Source of the DNA: Odontocerum albicorne
Taxonomy: Eukaryota > Arthropoda > Insecta > Trichoptera > Odontoceridae
Length of the DNA stretch: 64,000 nt
Reading direction: 5' to 3'
Assembly (NCBI GenBank): GCA_949825065.1
Contig: OX463849.1
Coordinates: 34,243,199-34,307,198, forward strand
Shown: one piece after another, positions 42,590 to 53,889 of the stretch
How the letters are laid out: the number at the start of each line of letters is the position of its first letter
Position numbering within the stretch: position 1 is the stretch's first letter
Notes under the pieces: generated by a model
Told to the model about the DNA's origin: nothing
Seen by the model: only the letters and a program-made list of their open reading frames with translations
The model's database searches: none
Position numbers and translations under genes: made by a program

Positions 42590-43550
42590 GGAATAATGGG
42601 CTTTCTGAAATATATGATTCAATTGCACTATTCATTTGTTTTGTTAGTCTTTCTACGTTAATTCATTCCACAAGCCCATACCATCTAATAGAGCATTTCT
42701 TTATCCTACTTTACACATCAACCACATTCATTCATATAATCACTTCGTTCTATATTCTGTCATAAATTGTCACCACATGTATTCCACAGCAATAATTCGG
42801 TTCGTTTCGGTCTTTTCCATTTTCACATTTCACTTCCATGCATCAAAGTTGGTAGTTAAACACTTGTGGACGGTCAGCTTAGGAGATTTTGTTCGTGTCC
42901 GGTTCGGGTATATTTGTTTTAGCATCCTAATTAATTTGTTTCGAGAGATATCTCGTAACTCTTCCACCTCTGAAAAAATACTACCTAAATAGTAAAATAC
43001 TACAATATTTAAATAGTAAAATACTGCCTAAATAGTAAAATTACTTAACTTGCTTCAATCTTTAATTGCTCACCTAAAAATCGCATTATCTTTTCATATC
43101 ACACATTTCTACCACCATGATTTAAGATTTCGTTTCAGATGTTTCTCAACATTTACTTTCACGTGTTTCTTTTCGCATCTCTCATTCAATTTAATTATCT
43201 AACTCTCTTATCACCCTCATTATTTGCTAACATCATCAGCACACTGAAATTCGCATACGTTCCCATTCAATATTTATATACCACTCATTGACCACTGTAG
43301 CTCCTTTACAAATCAATCTATGTAAATATTAAACAACCAGGTTGACATAACATATCATTGATTTACGCCTTTTGGTATATTAAGGAATTGGATCACACGA
43401 ATAAATTATCTAATTTCGGCCTATAATGACGCAATAACACGTATGAATTTATATTCAACATCATATTCATGCAATATTTTTCATAGTTTGCCTCGTATCA
43501 CACGGTTATATGCTTTTTCAAAGTCCACGAACCAGGAATAAATACACTTT
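42590..43550 (-). pseudogene. RT-alpha LINE, most complete RT domain in the window
   Basis: Minus strand, in order: 'WFVDFEKAYNRVIRG' (motif A), 'GVNQ', stop, 'YVMSTWLFNIYID' (motif B), 'ILNGNVCEFQCADDV' (catalytic box), 'EVEELRDISRNKLIRMLKQI' region, 'SPKLTVHKCLTTNFDAWK', 'MEKTETNRIIAVE', then the ERMN/LTKQ region. Many stops and frameshifts. The motif order fixes this as a non-LTR RT; endonuclease and 5' parts are absent. Confidence 0.8.
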
Positions 43551-43918
43551 ATTAATTAGATTAATTATTTTATTAAAATATATTTAAAATGTGAAAAATA
43601 ACTGGTATCAAACACTTAAACAGTTCATTACTGCTTAAAAATACATTAATGAATTCAAAATGATTCATCAATTAAAATCTATTTTGTACTTTGAAAAGAA
43701 TTATGTTTCGAAACTAAATAAATATGAGAAAATCTCCCAGCAGGTAGGACCATTTGATAATCTTAATTGCTTGTAATATTTTGGCTTATTATTTTGTACC
43801 TTTTTACGGGATATCGGTAGCGGAAGAATATTGTTAATGGATGAACAGTAAAAAACGAAGAAGAAAAATATATAAGATATTAAGATTTACTTTATGAAAA
43901 GTCGTCAGAAAAAACGTA
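43551..43918. other. No gene recognised
   Basis: AT-rich; no supported feature. Confidence 0.35.
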
Positions 43919-43919
43919 T

Positions 43920-44095
43920 TGTGTTGTATTATGTACAAAGTATAGTGTGGCAATCTCTTCCAACTAACTAGAAAGGTGTTTAAACAAGCTTTAAGTGAAA
44001 AGCAGGCTGGAATTCTTTTTAAATATATCTGCGTACCAACGGAAATCGACAAATAATCCCCTGCTTGAATGACAGGCTTTTTAGGTCATGGAGGT
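43920..44095 (-). mobile_element. SINE-A copy
   Basis: Minus orientation: 'gtgttgtattatgtacaaag', 'ggcaatctcttccaactaac', 'gtgaaaagcaggctggaatt' and 'accaacggaaatcgacaaat'. The head is more decayed than the tail. Confidence 0.7.
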
Positions 44096-44144
44096 TGTCA
44101 TACCAAAACTTGACAGTCTGACTATAATTACGAGTCATAATAGT

Positions 44145-44725
44145 CATGTCTAAACTTGTTAGTGATTATCATCATCATCACCCCAACACCATGCACCCTA
44201 TTGGGCTAGACAAAGATAACACATTTTCACTTTATTATATCCTAGCACACATATTTCACTTCTATCATGACCATACATTTCGTCATACATGTTCTCCTAG
44301 TATATTTTTTTATCTCTTCCCTCTTTCAGAATTTGATTAAACTGTTAATGTCATGTTTTTCTATGTCTTCTCACACCTTTGAACTGCATATGACATATAA
44401 CTTTAAAATATAACATATAACATATCATATAATATAACATATAACATATAATATCATATAACATATAACATATAAATATAACATATAACTTTTAAACACA
44501 TAACTTTAAACTGCATATACGAGTATGTAGGTTAGTTTTGTAAATATTTCATCATTCATTCTTTCTACGTAGCTAAACCATCTAAATGCTTTTCTTCTTC
44601 TCAAGTACTCTATCTTATTTCAATTCGCATTATTGCCTACCTAATGTCTTCATTCTTTATTTTATAACATATTATTTTTTCATACAATCTATGATACACA
44701 ACGCATAATTTCTACCCTGCATAAT
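44145..44725 (-). pseudogene. RT-beta LINE fragment with an AT-repeat inside
   Basis: 'caccccaacaccatgcaccc', 'cacatatttcacttctatca' and, after the AT block, 'catcattcattctttctacg' then 'tagctaaaccatct' parallel 49400-49600. Between them (44390-44480) lies an 'atataacatataacatat' low-complexity repeat. Confidence 0.5.
44390..44480. repeat. (ATATAAC)-type low-complexity repeat
   Basis: 'aacatataacatatcatata' and close variants repeated. Confidence 0.9.
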
Positions 44726-44729
44726 TTAC

Positions 44730-45155
44730 TTGCTAAAATTTATCTACGCAAGAATTCGTTAAAATTTAAAAAAATAAAAAAAAAAATGCATTGTGGGTGC
44801 ATTTTTCTAATTGTATTAATAACACCATAATAATAATAAACACTATATTATGTACAATAAATAAGACTATTAATTAAATTACAGTTTTATCCTGTTCTGT
44901 GACGTCCTGCCACGACTATTATTGACATCCCGCAACATCGCAGATGACCATAAAAATATATAACAAAGGAAAAATAATTTTCAATAATCGTAGTTACCAC
45001 TCAGCACTTAAAAAAAGAAGTAATCTATTTAATATAACATTATCGATGATAGAATAACCTTTATTAAATTTGGTGTGACCAGTAGTATGAAGATAAAGAA
45101 TGGCGAAAAAAAAAACTCCGTTATAATCAAATAAGCATATTATTATGTTTGATGC
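44730..45155. other. No gene recognised
   Basis: AT-rich; no supported feature. Confidence 0.35.
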
Positions 45156-45159
45156 GTTT

Positions 45160-45262
45160 TACCAATATTCATTATTATTCGTCAAGCGAGGAAACATGTT
45201 GAACGTAACATTGAACAGAATAGGGGATAAAAAAATCCCCTGCCCTATGCCGACAGATAATA
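45160..45262 (-). pseudogene. RT motif-B fragment
   Basis: Minus-strand frame 'SVGIGQGIFLSPILFNVTFN' fits the 'G-V-x-Q-G-x-x-L-S-P-I-L-F-N' motif of non-LTR RTs. Nothing else of the RT is seen around it. Confidence 0.5.
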
Positions 45263-45576
45263 AATGTACCAGTCGTTTATTCTTTTTTTCTCTGAAAAAA
45301 TGGTAAATATAAATAATAAAAAGAAGCCAAAATAACAGAACCGTGATCATTGTTATTGAATGTGACCCCATTTTTTATGTCTGGTACATATTTGGAAACA
45401 TATATATTCTCATATAGGGTGTCTGAATTTTGCTACATGTCTTTATTAGATTTTTAAGGTATTTGATAATTTGTTGATACAATATTAACTCTGTATTTAA
45501 TAAAAATGTTTGTTTGCAAAAAAGTAGTTATCCTAGTTTCACGTTACTTCATTAAATGATACCTCACTATGTTATA

Positions 45577-46532
45577 CGAGGCATATCCAGAAAGTAAGTG
45601 CACTGAATTTTTGTAGGTTACAATTTTGTTTTAGTTAAACAAAAAAATTACGTGGTTACCACAGTACATATGTAAGCTATTTTTCGACATAGTCGCTATT
45701 CCTCTCAATGCAGGTGGTGAAGTGGGGTATCAACTTTTTGATGCCTTCCTCGAAGTAGTTTCCCGCCAACCCCTCCGTCCACTTCTCCACCGCCTCATTT
45801 ACCTCCTCGTCGGTTAAAAACCTTTTTCCACCCATGTGCAGCTTCAGGGAGGTAAAGAGATAGTATTCTGAAGGTGCTAGGTCGGGGGAATGCGCGGGAT
45901 GGTTCAGGACATCCCATTTAAACGAGGCGAGCAGTTCCTTCGTGGCGTTGGCCGTGTGTGGTCTGGGATTGTCGTGCAGCAGCCAGACTCCCTTTGTCAG
46001 CATGCCTCTCCTCTTGTTCTGAATCGCCCTCCGCATTTTTTTAGGGTCTCACAGTATCTTGCAGAGTTGATGGTCTCCCCTTGAGGCATATGTTCAATTA
46101 AAATTATGCCTTGACAGTCCCAAAACACGGATGCCATGATTTTCTTGGCCGAAATTGTGGTTTTGAACTTTTCTGATGATCATGCACAGACGTACGACCG
46201 TTTTTAAACTCGCGACACCACTTGTACACACTCGTACGATTCATAGCTTCATCACCATATGCAGTTTTCACCTCATTATAAACCTCAACCGGAGGTTTTC
46301 CCTTCCAAACGAGATAACGGATGACGCCGCGTATTTCGCACTTGGCGGGAGATTGGATTGACATTTTTCACGAAACGTGTTGTCGCGTCGGCACTTCTCA
46401 ACGTACTGACCTCGAACTGGTCTTGTTGCAGAGGGAAAGGGTCAGGCTACACGGAAGTGTAGCCAACATGTCGAAAATAAAATCCATCCGGTCGTGAGAG
46501 CCTCAGTACACTTACTTTCTGGATACGCCTAG
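45577..46532 (-). mobile_element. Mariner element 2, internally deleted (956 bp)
   Basis: Inverted ends of about 30 bp ('GGCATATCCAGAAAGTAAGT' left; the right end is nearly the same) are flanked by TA. Minus strand: 'MSIQSPAKCEIRGVIRYLVW', 'GDEAMNRTSVYKWCREFKNG' then 'RTSVHD' (N-terminal helix-turn-helix part). After a frame change come 'KKIMASVFWDCQGIILIEHM', 'LLHDNPRPHTANATKELLAS' and 'SPDLAPSEYYLFTSLKLHMG', ending 'RNSDYVEK'. The block with the first catalytic D (G-D-E-T-W) is deleted, and the third position, counted 35 residues after the HDN aspartate, is E instead of D. Confidence 0.92.
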
Positions 46533-46534
46533 TA

Positions 46535-46980
46535 TATTCGTAATCGACAAAAACATTTTTTAACAACTAAATTGTATCTGTTTGAGGGCACATTTTGACC
46601 CAACTGCAATAGGTACGGAACTTGCACTTATAAATATTATTACCAAATGAAGTGTACTTTTCCGGGACCCTTTTATTTATTTTACATTTTCCATTTTTTT
46701 CGGTACGACGGGAAATTGAGTCCAAAATAGTTGGTGGAAATGAAGCATCTTAACAACTAGATTACGGAGGAGACATACAATTATAAAGGAAAAGACAAAA
46801 GCATAGTCTTTCAGAATTTTTTTTGAAAAAATCTATTATATTCGGTTGTCAGGTAATTAATTTAATATTTTTAGATGAAATTCAAACGCTAAATTACACA
46901 AAATGCTCGTGCACAGTGGTTTTTGATATTTTCACTATTTAAGTAATCTTTCATGTTGTAGAATGCTGGTTATTGGTCGT
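46535..46980. other. No gene recognised
   Basis: AT-rich; no supported feature. Confidence 0.35.
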
Positions 46981-46984
46981 TATC

Positions 46985-47110
46985 TGCAATCCAAAGCTGA
47001 CACTCTTTTCGAGTGTCGTAACACCATTACGATTTTTTAAACCACATTTGACACATACTATCACTGACTACAATGCCGCTATGCACTGCCATTTTTTTTT
47101 GTCTGTGTAG
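46985..47110 (+). repeat. Rep-F copy 2
   Basis: 'caccattacgattttttaaa' then 'ccacatttgacacatact'; see 29985-30125. 'cactattacgatttttta' also occurs near 62690. Confidence 0.4.
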
Positions 47111-47230
47111 CAATTTTTTTCCTTCGCCGTAGTTAAAAAGCATCGCCGTAGTTAAAATGATACTAAAAAAACGCTCAAGTAATTTGTGCAAACGAAGGCC
47201 GAAAAATGCGCTTAGTTATCCCTTTTTACT

Positions 47231-47397
47231 ATTGAATGGTTGAAGTAAAATAAGCATTAAGTACCAAAAAAAAACACAAAAAAAACTAAGTATGCAGTTT
47301 CGTTCCATGTGTCATATAAAATGAAACTGTGGACTTAGTTTTTTTTTAATGTTTTTTTTTGGCACTTAGTGCCTATTTTACTTCAACCATTCAATTA
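47231..47397. mobile_element. Foldback element K
   Basis: Arms 'attgaatggttgaagtaaaa' then 'taagcattaagtacc' and the inverse 'ggcacttagtgcctatttta' then 'cttcaaccattcaat', with A- and T-runs inside and 'cagtttcg' / 'gaaactg' near the centre. About 165 bp, single copy here, no coding content. Confidence 0.75.
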
Positions 47398-47399
47398 CA

Positions 47400-47695
47400 T
47401 ACCTTTAAACCTTTGGAGTGAATTAACGTAAATTTTGTTCTAATGACATCTATCTGAGAAATGCAAAACTACTTTCCGGACGTTTATTATATTCGTATAC
47501 CCAAAAAAACAGTTAAAATCGACATGTTACTAGGCAAATACCTTTTCTTAGTAGACTGATAACGCACCTCTTACCGTGACAGAAAAATGAGTCATGCATT
47601 TAAAATTTGTGACTTCTGTGCTGGTGATGGTGATGGTGACATGGTAAAACCGTACCCTACCCCCTGCTCGAACCTTGATTAATAAAAGTTTTACA
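47400..47695. other. No gene recognised
   Basis: AT-rich; no supported feature. Confidence 0.3.
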
Positions 47696-47699
47696 GGCA

Positions 47700-47935
47700 G
47701 GTTTTTATTTAAGGCCACACAAATATCTTTCTAGTTGGTTGGAGGAGATGGCTACACGACAATAATCCCACAAAGTTGTACTGTATACAAAGAAAATTTA
47801 TACATGATTCAGTCTGGAGCTGCAATAGTTGCCAGACGTGATTTGTTTATTAAAAGTGGGTTCGAGCATCGAGTTGAGCGCCCTTGAGGAGAGTTTGCTC
47901 TCTAAACGGCGCTAGATACATAAAATTGTCCTTTG
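47700..47935 (+). repeat. SINE-A tail joined to Rep-C, second case
   Basis: Tail: 'tttctagttggttggaggag', 'aataatcccacaaagttgta' and 'ctgtatacaaagaaa'. Rep-C follows at once: 'gctgcaatagttgccagacg', 'gggttcgagcatcgagttga', 'gcgcccttgaggagagtttg' and 'ctctctaaacggcgct'. Confidence 0.75.
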
Positions 47936-47939
47936 AAAT

Positions 47940-48730
47940 TGTATTTATTCTTACAAACTTATTAATTAAAATTTGACTTGTATTTTGGTTTAATCTTTCT
48001 ATTTATTTGTTCATTGAATTGGTTTTACTTGATTGTGTAACTTGCATTATCTTTTGTTTATAAAATCTAGCTACACGACAGCAATGCAAAAATTACTCAT
48101 TGTTAGTCTATTATCTTTAAATAGTTGATTCGTTTATTACGTCTTATTAAAAAAAATCAAAGTACTATAATATATTTGCATTCGGTATCTAGGTAAAAAA
48201 TAGTCGTAACTCGCAATATATGAGTAATTAAAAATAATGACGATATAGCGCCGTTTTTTAAACGTGCCATTCGGAAAGCAGTCTACTATTTCTCGGATAA
48301 ATGTAGTTAGGTCAAAATTCTTGATTGCTTACTTCATTCCGAACGTGGTGAATACATATTATTATGAAAGGTGATAGTTTAGCGCATTTTTTCGGGCATT
48401 ATTTATCCAAATTGCTTAAGTGGTTTTTTGGTGTCATTTTGAAGATGGGGACCGAATTAGTTATTTTTTCTGCACTTAAATATTTTTTACTAACGCAAAC
48501 AAAAACATGCTACTCAAAACATAAAAATTCATGCATATGGCGACAATGTAGTAAGCGATAGTGTGTGTCTTATGTGGTTTGATTTTTTTTTATTGGGAAT
48601 ATGACTACTGAAGAATGCGTCCGCTCTAGAAGGCCGATCTAAAATAATCATTATTTTACACCATAAGAGATTGTCGAGATAAATAAAATATCGACTTATT
48701 TTGCCTAAACATATGAACTTACTCTCCGGA
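47940..48730. other. No gene recognised
   Basis: AT-rich, with one 65-codon plus-strand frame at 48364 of no recognisable content. Confidence 0.35.
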
Positions 48731-48731
48731 T

Positions 48732-49247
48732 AACTCAATATTTATTTATTGCTATAGGATAGTGCGACGACAAGAAAAACAGATCGAGTGTAACTCAAGA
48801 TTTCTCCGGTAACTCCGGATAACTCATTATTTATTTATTACAACAGGATAGTGCGACGACAAGAAAAACAGATCGAGTGTAACTCAAGATTTCTCTGATA
48901 GCTCCGGATAACTCAATATTTATTTATTGCTACAGGATAGTGCGACGACAAGAAAAACAGATCGAGTGTAACTCAAAATTTCTCCGGTAACTCCGGATAA
49001 CTCAATATTTATTTATTGCTACAGGATAGTGCGACGACAAGAAAAACAGATCGAGTGTAACTCAAGATTTCTCCGGTAACTCCGGATAACTCGATATTTA
49101 TTTATTGCTACAGGATAGTGCGACGACAAGAAAAATAGATCGAGTGTAACTCAAGATTTCTCCGGTAACTCCGGATAACTCAATATTTATTTATTGCTAC
49201 AGGATAGTGCGACGACAAGAAAAACAGACCGCGTGTAACTCAAGATT
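48732..49247. repeat. 89-bp tandem array, 6 units
   Basis: Units start 'aactcaatatttatttattg' at 48732, 48821, 48910, 48999, 49088 and 49177 and contain 'gatagtgcgacgacaagaaa' and 'tctccggtaactccggat'. Very homogeneous, hence young. Confidence 0.95.
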
Positions 49248-49344
49248 TGTGAATGGAGGATGAAGGAAGTAACTTATTGGATAGTTAAAATAAACAAAAT
49301 AAATGTGTTTTATACGTTGGATCTAATAAATATTACATACTCGT

Positions 49345-49640
49345 ACATATCATCACGCCGTGTCCCTTGCGGGGAAGGCAGATATAACAGATCTTCAAAC
49401 TATTATATCCAAGTACACAACTTTCGCCTCCTCCCCATTCATATCTTTGTCATGCACAATCTTCTATTATTCAAACTTCAGTTTGATCCAGCCACGTTTT
49501 CCTCGGTATACCTCTTCCACGCATACCTTGCACTTCTGACTTGTATACTCGCTTAGTCATTCTTTCATCATTCATTCTCTCCATATATCCAAATCACCTT
49601 AAAGCTCTTTTCTCAATAAAACAGTTTTTTTTAAATACTT
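49345..49640 (-). pseudogene. RT-beta LINE fragment (C-terminal end)
   Basis: 'tcatcacgccgtgtcccttg' then 'cggggaaggcagatat' (3' end complement), 'cagccacgttttcctcggta', 'cttgtatactcgcttagtca' and 'tctccatatatccaaatcac'. The minus strand contains 'MTKRVYKSEVQG'. Confidence 0.7.
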
Positions 49641-50236
49641 TTAGACCACTGCGTTGTTTGATTGTGAGATAAGACATTTTAAATCCTCGTTGGTCTTGCT
49701 AACCTCATACTTTATGAAAATTTCTTAAGTAAAAATATTTATTTCGCTTGGCAAACAATTTTTTAAAACTTTTACTTAGTTACTAAAAATATAACAAAAT
49801 TCGTTGAATTGAAAATATCGTTTTTTATTATTATTGTTCTTGATAACTTTCAATATGTGTCTGACACCAAAAAAACGCCTGGGGCTGAAGAGGTAATTCA
49901 ATTATGGCCACCTTCTCTCAAAGCTTTTCACCCTCCTCTATAATATGTAATGGATTCCTATCATTTGTCTTTCTTTCCGCACCACGGCTTTCATCTTTTT
50001 ATATTTCTTATTCATATATTTCCCTTTTTTTCGCTGATGGACATCGTCTGACAATAAATCATCCAGGAACCGAGACGATATGGTAAAATAAACGAGGACC
50101 ATTTCAATCATGCCATTTTTACAGAATTTCGCTAAATAAATTCAATGAGTATATTTGTTCATGCATTATTTAAAAGTTTTAAGATGTTATTAACCTGTTG
50201 TTTATAGTTAAGGCATTAACGTTGTGGAGGTTTAAA
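49641..50236. other. No gene recognised
   Basis: AT-rich. The 30 bp before 50238 are shared with the flank of the half copy of J at 31727. Confidence 0.35.
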
Positions 50237-50237
50237 G

Positions 50238-50465
50238 ACATTGTAATTTATTTTTATCAAACACTGTTTATTCCACTTTTTTGTGACGGTATAACCGTAC
50301 CGGTTTCAAGGCTTTCACCTCATCTTCAGGGGAGCGCAAATAAGACTTGTCTACGAGTCTTGTTTGCGCTCCCCTGAAGATGAGATGAAAGCCTTGAAAC
50401 CGGTAGGGTTATACCGTCACAAAAAAGGGGTATAAACAGTGTTTGATAAAAATAAATTACAATGT
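50238..50465. mobile_element. Foldback element J, near-perfect palindrome
   Basis: About 110-bp arms around a loop of about 8-10 bp ('ttgtctacga'). Left arm: 'acattgtaatttatttttat', 'accggtttcaaggctttcac' and 'catcttcaggggagcgcaaa'. The right arm is its reverse complement with only a few mismatches. The little divergence between arms suggests a recent origin or gene conversion between arms. Confidence 0.93.
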
Positions 50466-50559
50466 TATTAGCTTGTTTACACAAGAAAGAATATTTGTGA
50501 ACTGGACTTCTTGTTAATTTAATTATGGATTGTATGGAACGATAAACGTGGCTTATTTA

Positions 50560-50707
50560 TATTACTTCTATGTCATCCAGCCTGGAAAATGCTGGTTTGT
50601 TTCTCGTTGCAACCCAGTTTTTTTTCAAAAAGGGGTTTCAGTCTGGTTTCTTCCCTTAAGGTCTCCTTAACATATCTCTGGTTGATATGAATAGATTATT
50701 ACATGCC
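50560..50707 (+). mobile_element. SINE-A copy, head degraded
   Basis: 'tctcgttgcaacccagtttt', 'gtttcagtctggtttcttcc', 'cttaaggtctccttaacata' and 'tctctggttgatatgaatag'. Confidence 0.65.
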
Positions 50708-50902
50708 AAAAAGATCACCTGGTGATGCTCTAATAATGATTTTAAAAGTTATTGAGACTACCTCCAGAAACAAGGCCATAGTAGTCTTCATATCGAGAGT
50801 TATTTTTGTGTTGAGTATATTAAGCCTTAAACTTCATTATTTGAAGAAGTACGAGTATATGCAAGAGTCAAATTGTATCCACTGCAATGGACTTTGATGG
50901 TA

Positions 50903-51135
50903 TCCATTACGGTATATCAATGAAGTTGGTATCGTTTCAATATAATATACCAATGAAGTTGGTACAGTTTTATAACGGTATATTAATAAAGTTGGTGTAC
51001 TTTTATTCGGTATACCAATGGAATTGATATAGATTCATTCAAGTGTACTGATGACGTTGGTATAGTTTCTTTACGGTATACAAATTAAGTTGGCATAGTT
51101 TATAACGGTATACCAGTAAAATTGGCAAAGTTTCG
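50903..51135. repeat. About 34-bp tandem array, 7 diverged units
   Basis: Unit core 'acggtataccaatgaagttg' then 'gtatagttt', with substitutions in each unit. Confidence 0.85.
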
Positions 51136-51139
51136 AATA

Positions 51140-51896
51140 TTATAGTACACATAAAAAAATATCTCTCTTGTAATATTCGAAGACTGTCATTTAATATAGG
51201 CTTATCTGAAAATAAACATTTTATAAACCGTCTCTTCTTTTCTTGTCTCAACTCTCAAACTAACAATATACTTTGAATAAGCTCCCCAAATTCATGCCTC
51301 ATTTGATTGTCTACCCTCAAGAATGGGGAAATTTATCAAAATTGTTTTTACAAGTATAAAATCAACCCCAAACAATTGATGATGCTCCGAAACGAAACCG
51401 ACAGGAAATACGCATTAAGTAAATAAGTGCTAAATACCCATAGACAATAAAGCTCATATCCTAGAACGATAATCATATCCTGATTTTACCCCCTAATTAA
51501 TTGAAATAACAATTTTATATTAAACAATCAATTAATAAAAAGGGGTCTTTACAAATAAAATGTATGTTTGGTTGAAGTATTTTCTCACACTGTTTTTCCG
51601 TTACTCTTATTAGCCGAGGACAAAAAATGAGTGTAACAATCATCGATCAAATCATTTTTGCTTCACACAAATGAAGTTGTATTTATATAATAATTAAATT
51701 ATAACGATTATAAAAAATGTAGATGAGCTGTAGAATGGTTTAACTTTCGGACATTTGTGAAAATTTTATTTGATATTACGGTAAAATGTCATATCGTTTA
51801 ATTTGAACATATCGTTTAATTTGAACCTGCAAATGCGGTGCGAGTAAAGACAGGGAATTTGCAAAAAAAATTGCCAAATATGTTTCATATTGTATT
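51140..51896. other. No gene recognised
   Basis: AT-rich; no supported feature. Confidence 0.35.
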
Positions 51897-51897
51897 G

Positions 51898-52093
51898 TGT
51901 AAATCCGTAATCTGTCTTCGAAGCTGGGGGATGTGTATTCGATTCCCACTGGAATTAGATTTTTTACAAAGGATTCCGATCTGATATTCACTAAGGGTCT
52001 CTTTAACATCATTTTGGTTGATTGAAAGATATTGCCTCTCGATTATAAACTTGCTTTGTTTTACTGAATACAATAAAAGTGTAATATTGATAA
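51898..52093 (+). mobile_element. SINE-A copy
   Basis: 'ggatgtgtattcgattccca' (B-box-like), 'aaaggattccgatctgatat', 'catcattttggttgattgaa' and the end 'acaataaaagtgtaatatt'. The A-box is decayed. Confidence 0.75.
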
Positions 52094-52139
52094 TTGTTAT
52101 CTCACAATCAAACAACGATAATGCCAAAAAATATTTCTA

Positions 52140-52375
52140 AAAAAATCGATTTTTATTAAAAAACGAGCTTTCGAGTGGTTTGGACATGTAAAGAGTATGA
52201 ATACTGAAAGAAGATCTAAACGAGTATACAAGTCTGAAGTGTACGTGGTACGTGGATGATGTAGACAGGAGAACACGCGGCTGACCAAATGGCGCAGATT
52301 TTGAAAGAATGTTAAGCGAGAAGTATGAATAATAGAAGATTGTGTATGACGAGATGTAAATATTGAAAAAAAAAC
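52140..52375 (+). pseudogene. RT-beta LINE fragment
   Basis: 'cgagtggtttggacatgtaa' then 'agagtatgaa', 'aacgagtatacaagtctgaa', 'gcgcagattttgaaagaatg' and 'gattgtgtatgacgaga' match the RT-beta order ('W-F-G-H-V-K-S-M', 'KRVYKSEV', 'Q-I-L-K'). Confidence 0.65.
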
Positions 52376-52379
52376 AGAC

Positions 52380-52805
52380 TCACCCCTATTATTGTGGGAA
52401 CAACTAGAAATGAATTCGAGTTCCACAGGTTAGATATAATCAAAGTGTTTTACCAACTTTGTAACTGAATTGTAACTGAACCAGAAAGAATATAATTGTA
52501 TTTTTAAAATCTTAGCAGGTATTTTTTTACGTTAAATGCGACAGAATAGTTAGTTTTTTTTAGCGTGGAACTGACTTTTTTGAATTTTTTTTTAATTTAC
52601 GCTAACAGTCATAAACACATTTTGTGTGACTGTTGTCTATGTAGCGAAATTTATTTAAGATCGTAAATATTAATAATAAATACTTTTCAAATAAATGTTA
52701 AGTGAAACACTTATGCTACTTCTTGTCCTGAGGCAGGTAGGCATTTCTCACAAAATAAAACACAAATGTACAATAGATAACGATAAACCAGCATTAAAAA
52801 AACTA
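52380..52805. other. No gene recognised
   Basis: AT-rich; no supported feature. Confidence 0.35.
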
Positions 52806-52807
52806 AT

Positions 52808-53240
52808 AAAACAAACAGGAATTGAACGTATATTCACATAAATCATCATGCCGTTGCATGTCAGGGGTGGCAGAGAGGAGAGAGCGCCAGACTTTCCGAT
52901 CACAACACATATTTTTCGCCTCTTGTAAACTTTACACTTTCTCATACCACTACGATCTCTCTAACTTTTTACATTTATTTCTTTCAAAATATAATTCACT
53001 TAGTCCAATCATACTTTCTTTAGTATATGTATTTGTTTTTCAGAATTTCGTCATACATTCGTTCCATATGCCCAAACCAGTGTGCTGTTTTGCGATCTTT
53101 CTTTACACATCAGCCTTAAGTTCACAGTCATACCTAATCACTTAATTCCGTGTTATTATTTTATACATTGTCACCCCCACGTATTATTCTCAGTGCACGT
53201 ACTTATTCATAATTTCTTCGGCTCCTTTCAGTCTTTTAGA
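52808..53240 (-). pseudogene. RT-alpha LINE fragment (C-terminal half)
   Basis: The complement of the RT-alpha tail is at the left ('ggcagagaggagagagcgcc' then 'agactttccg'), then 'cttagtccaatcatactttc', 'cgttccatatgcccaaacca' and 'cacatcagccttaagttcac' moving toward the 5' side on the minus strand. Confidence 0.75.
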
Positions 53241-53329
53241 ATGAGAATGAAATATTGTAAATTCAATTTGTCCTCTAATGTTTTACTTAAAGAATGAAAT
53301 ATTGTAAATTCAATTTGTCCTCGAATGTT

Positions 53330-53410
53330 TTACTTATTATGTAGGTTATCACGTATGTAATATATATGTAGGTTGTCACGTATGTAATATATCATATATG
53401 TAATATAATG
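53330..53410. repeat. Short AT-rich repeat
   Basis: 'taggttgtcacgtatgtaat' and the related 'taggttatcacgtatgtaat' repeated, followed by 'atatatgtaat' units. Confidence 0.7.
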
Positions 53411-53479
53411 AAAAGTAGAAAATGGGTCTGGTATTTTTTTTTAAATCAGCGTGAAAATTCAAAGTGAACCAATTAACTT

Positions 53480-53645
53480 ATTCATTCGTATAATATCCAA
53501 AATGGTGACATATTGAAGCATAATATCCAAAATGGTGACATATTCGGACACATTGAAGATCATGCACATTGTTCTCATCCCCATTAATCGAACCTTCGGA
53601 CTTAGAACTACTGGAATAGGACAAAACTCACTGTTTGGAATATCC
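53480..53645. repeat. Small direct repeat and Rep-D copy 2
   Basis: 'ataatatccaaaatggtgac' occurs twice (53488, 53520). Then 'ccattaatcgaaccttcgga' and 'tggaataggacaaaactcac' match Rep-D at 29035-29155. Confidence 0.55.
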
Positions 53646-53711
53646 ATCTCAAGTGTTTGGAATATCCATCTCAAGTGTTTGGAATATCCATCTCAAGTGT
53701 TTGGAATATCA
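53634..53711. repeat. 22-bp tandem repeat, 3.5 units
   Basis: 'tttggaatatccatctcaag' plus TG repeated without change. Confidence 0.95.
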
Positions 53712-53799
53712 TTACATACAAAGAGATGCAATAATACACACTCCCGTCTATGTCGCATGCGAATATTGTTATCAGACGAACTATGTTGCTTGACTAGTA

Positions 53800-53885
53800 T
53801 TTTTTTCGTGTGCCATCGGGGATCGACCCCTTAACCCTTGTCTACAAGTCAAGCGTCTTACCAACTAAGCCACTAAAATTGTCTG
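53800..53885 (-). repeat. SINE-A head fragment
   Basis: 'gccatcggggatcgacccct' (B-box complement), 'acaagtcaagcgtcttacca' (A-box complement) and 'actaagccac'. Tail missing. Confidence 0.6.
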
Positions 53886-53889
53886 CGAA

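Noticed and set aside
45677..46036. Stand-alone 119-codon gene
   Set aside because: It is the C-terminal part of the mariner 2 transposase, inside the element's inverted repeats.
50238..50465. Hammerhead ribozyme in foldback J (as in Penelope-like elements)
   Set aside because: 'ctgaaga' and 'gaaac' occur in the right order, but the sequence between them does not form a good stem II and the stem I partners do not pair. Not supported.
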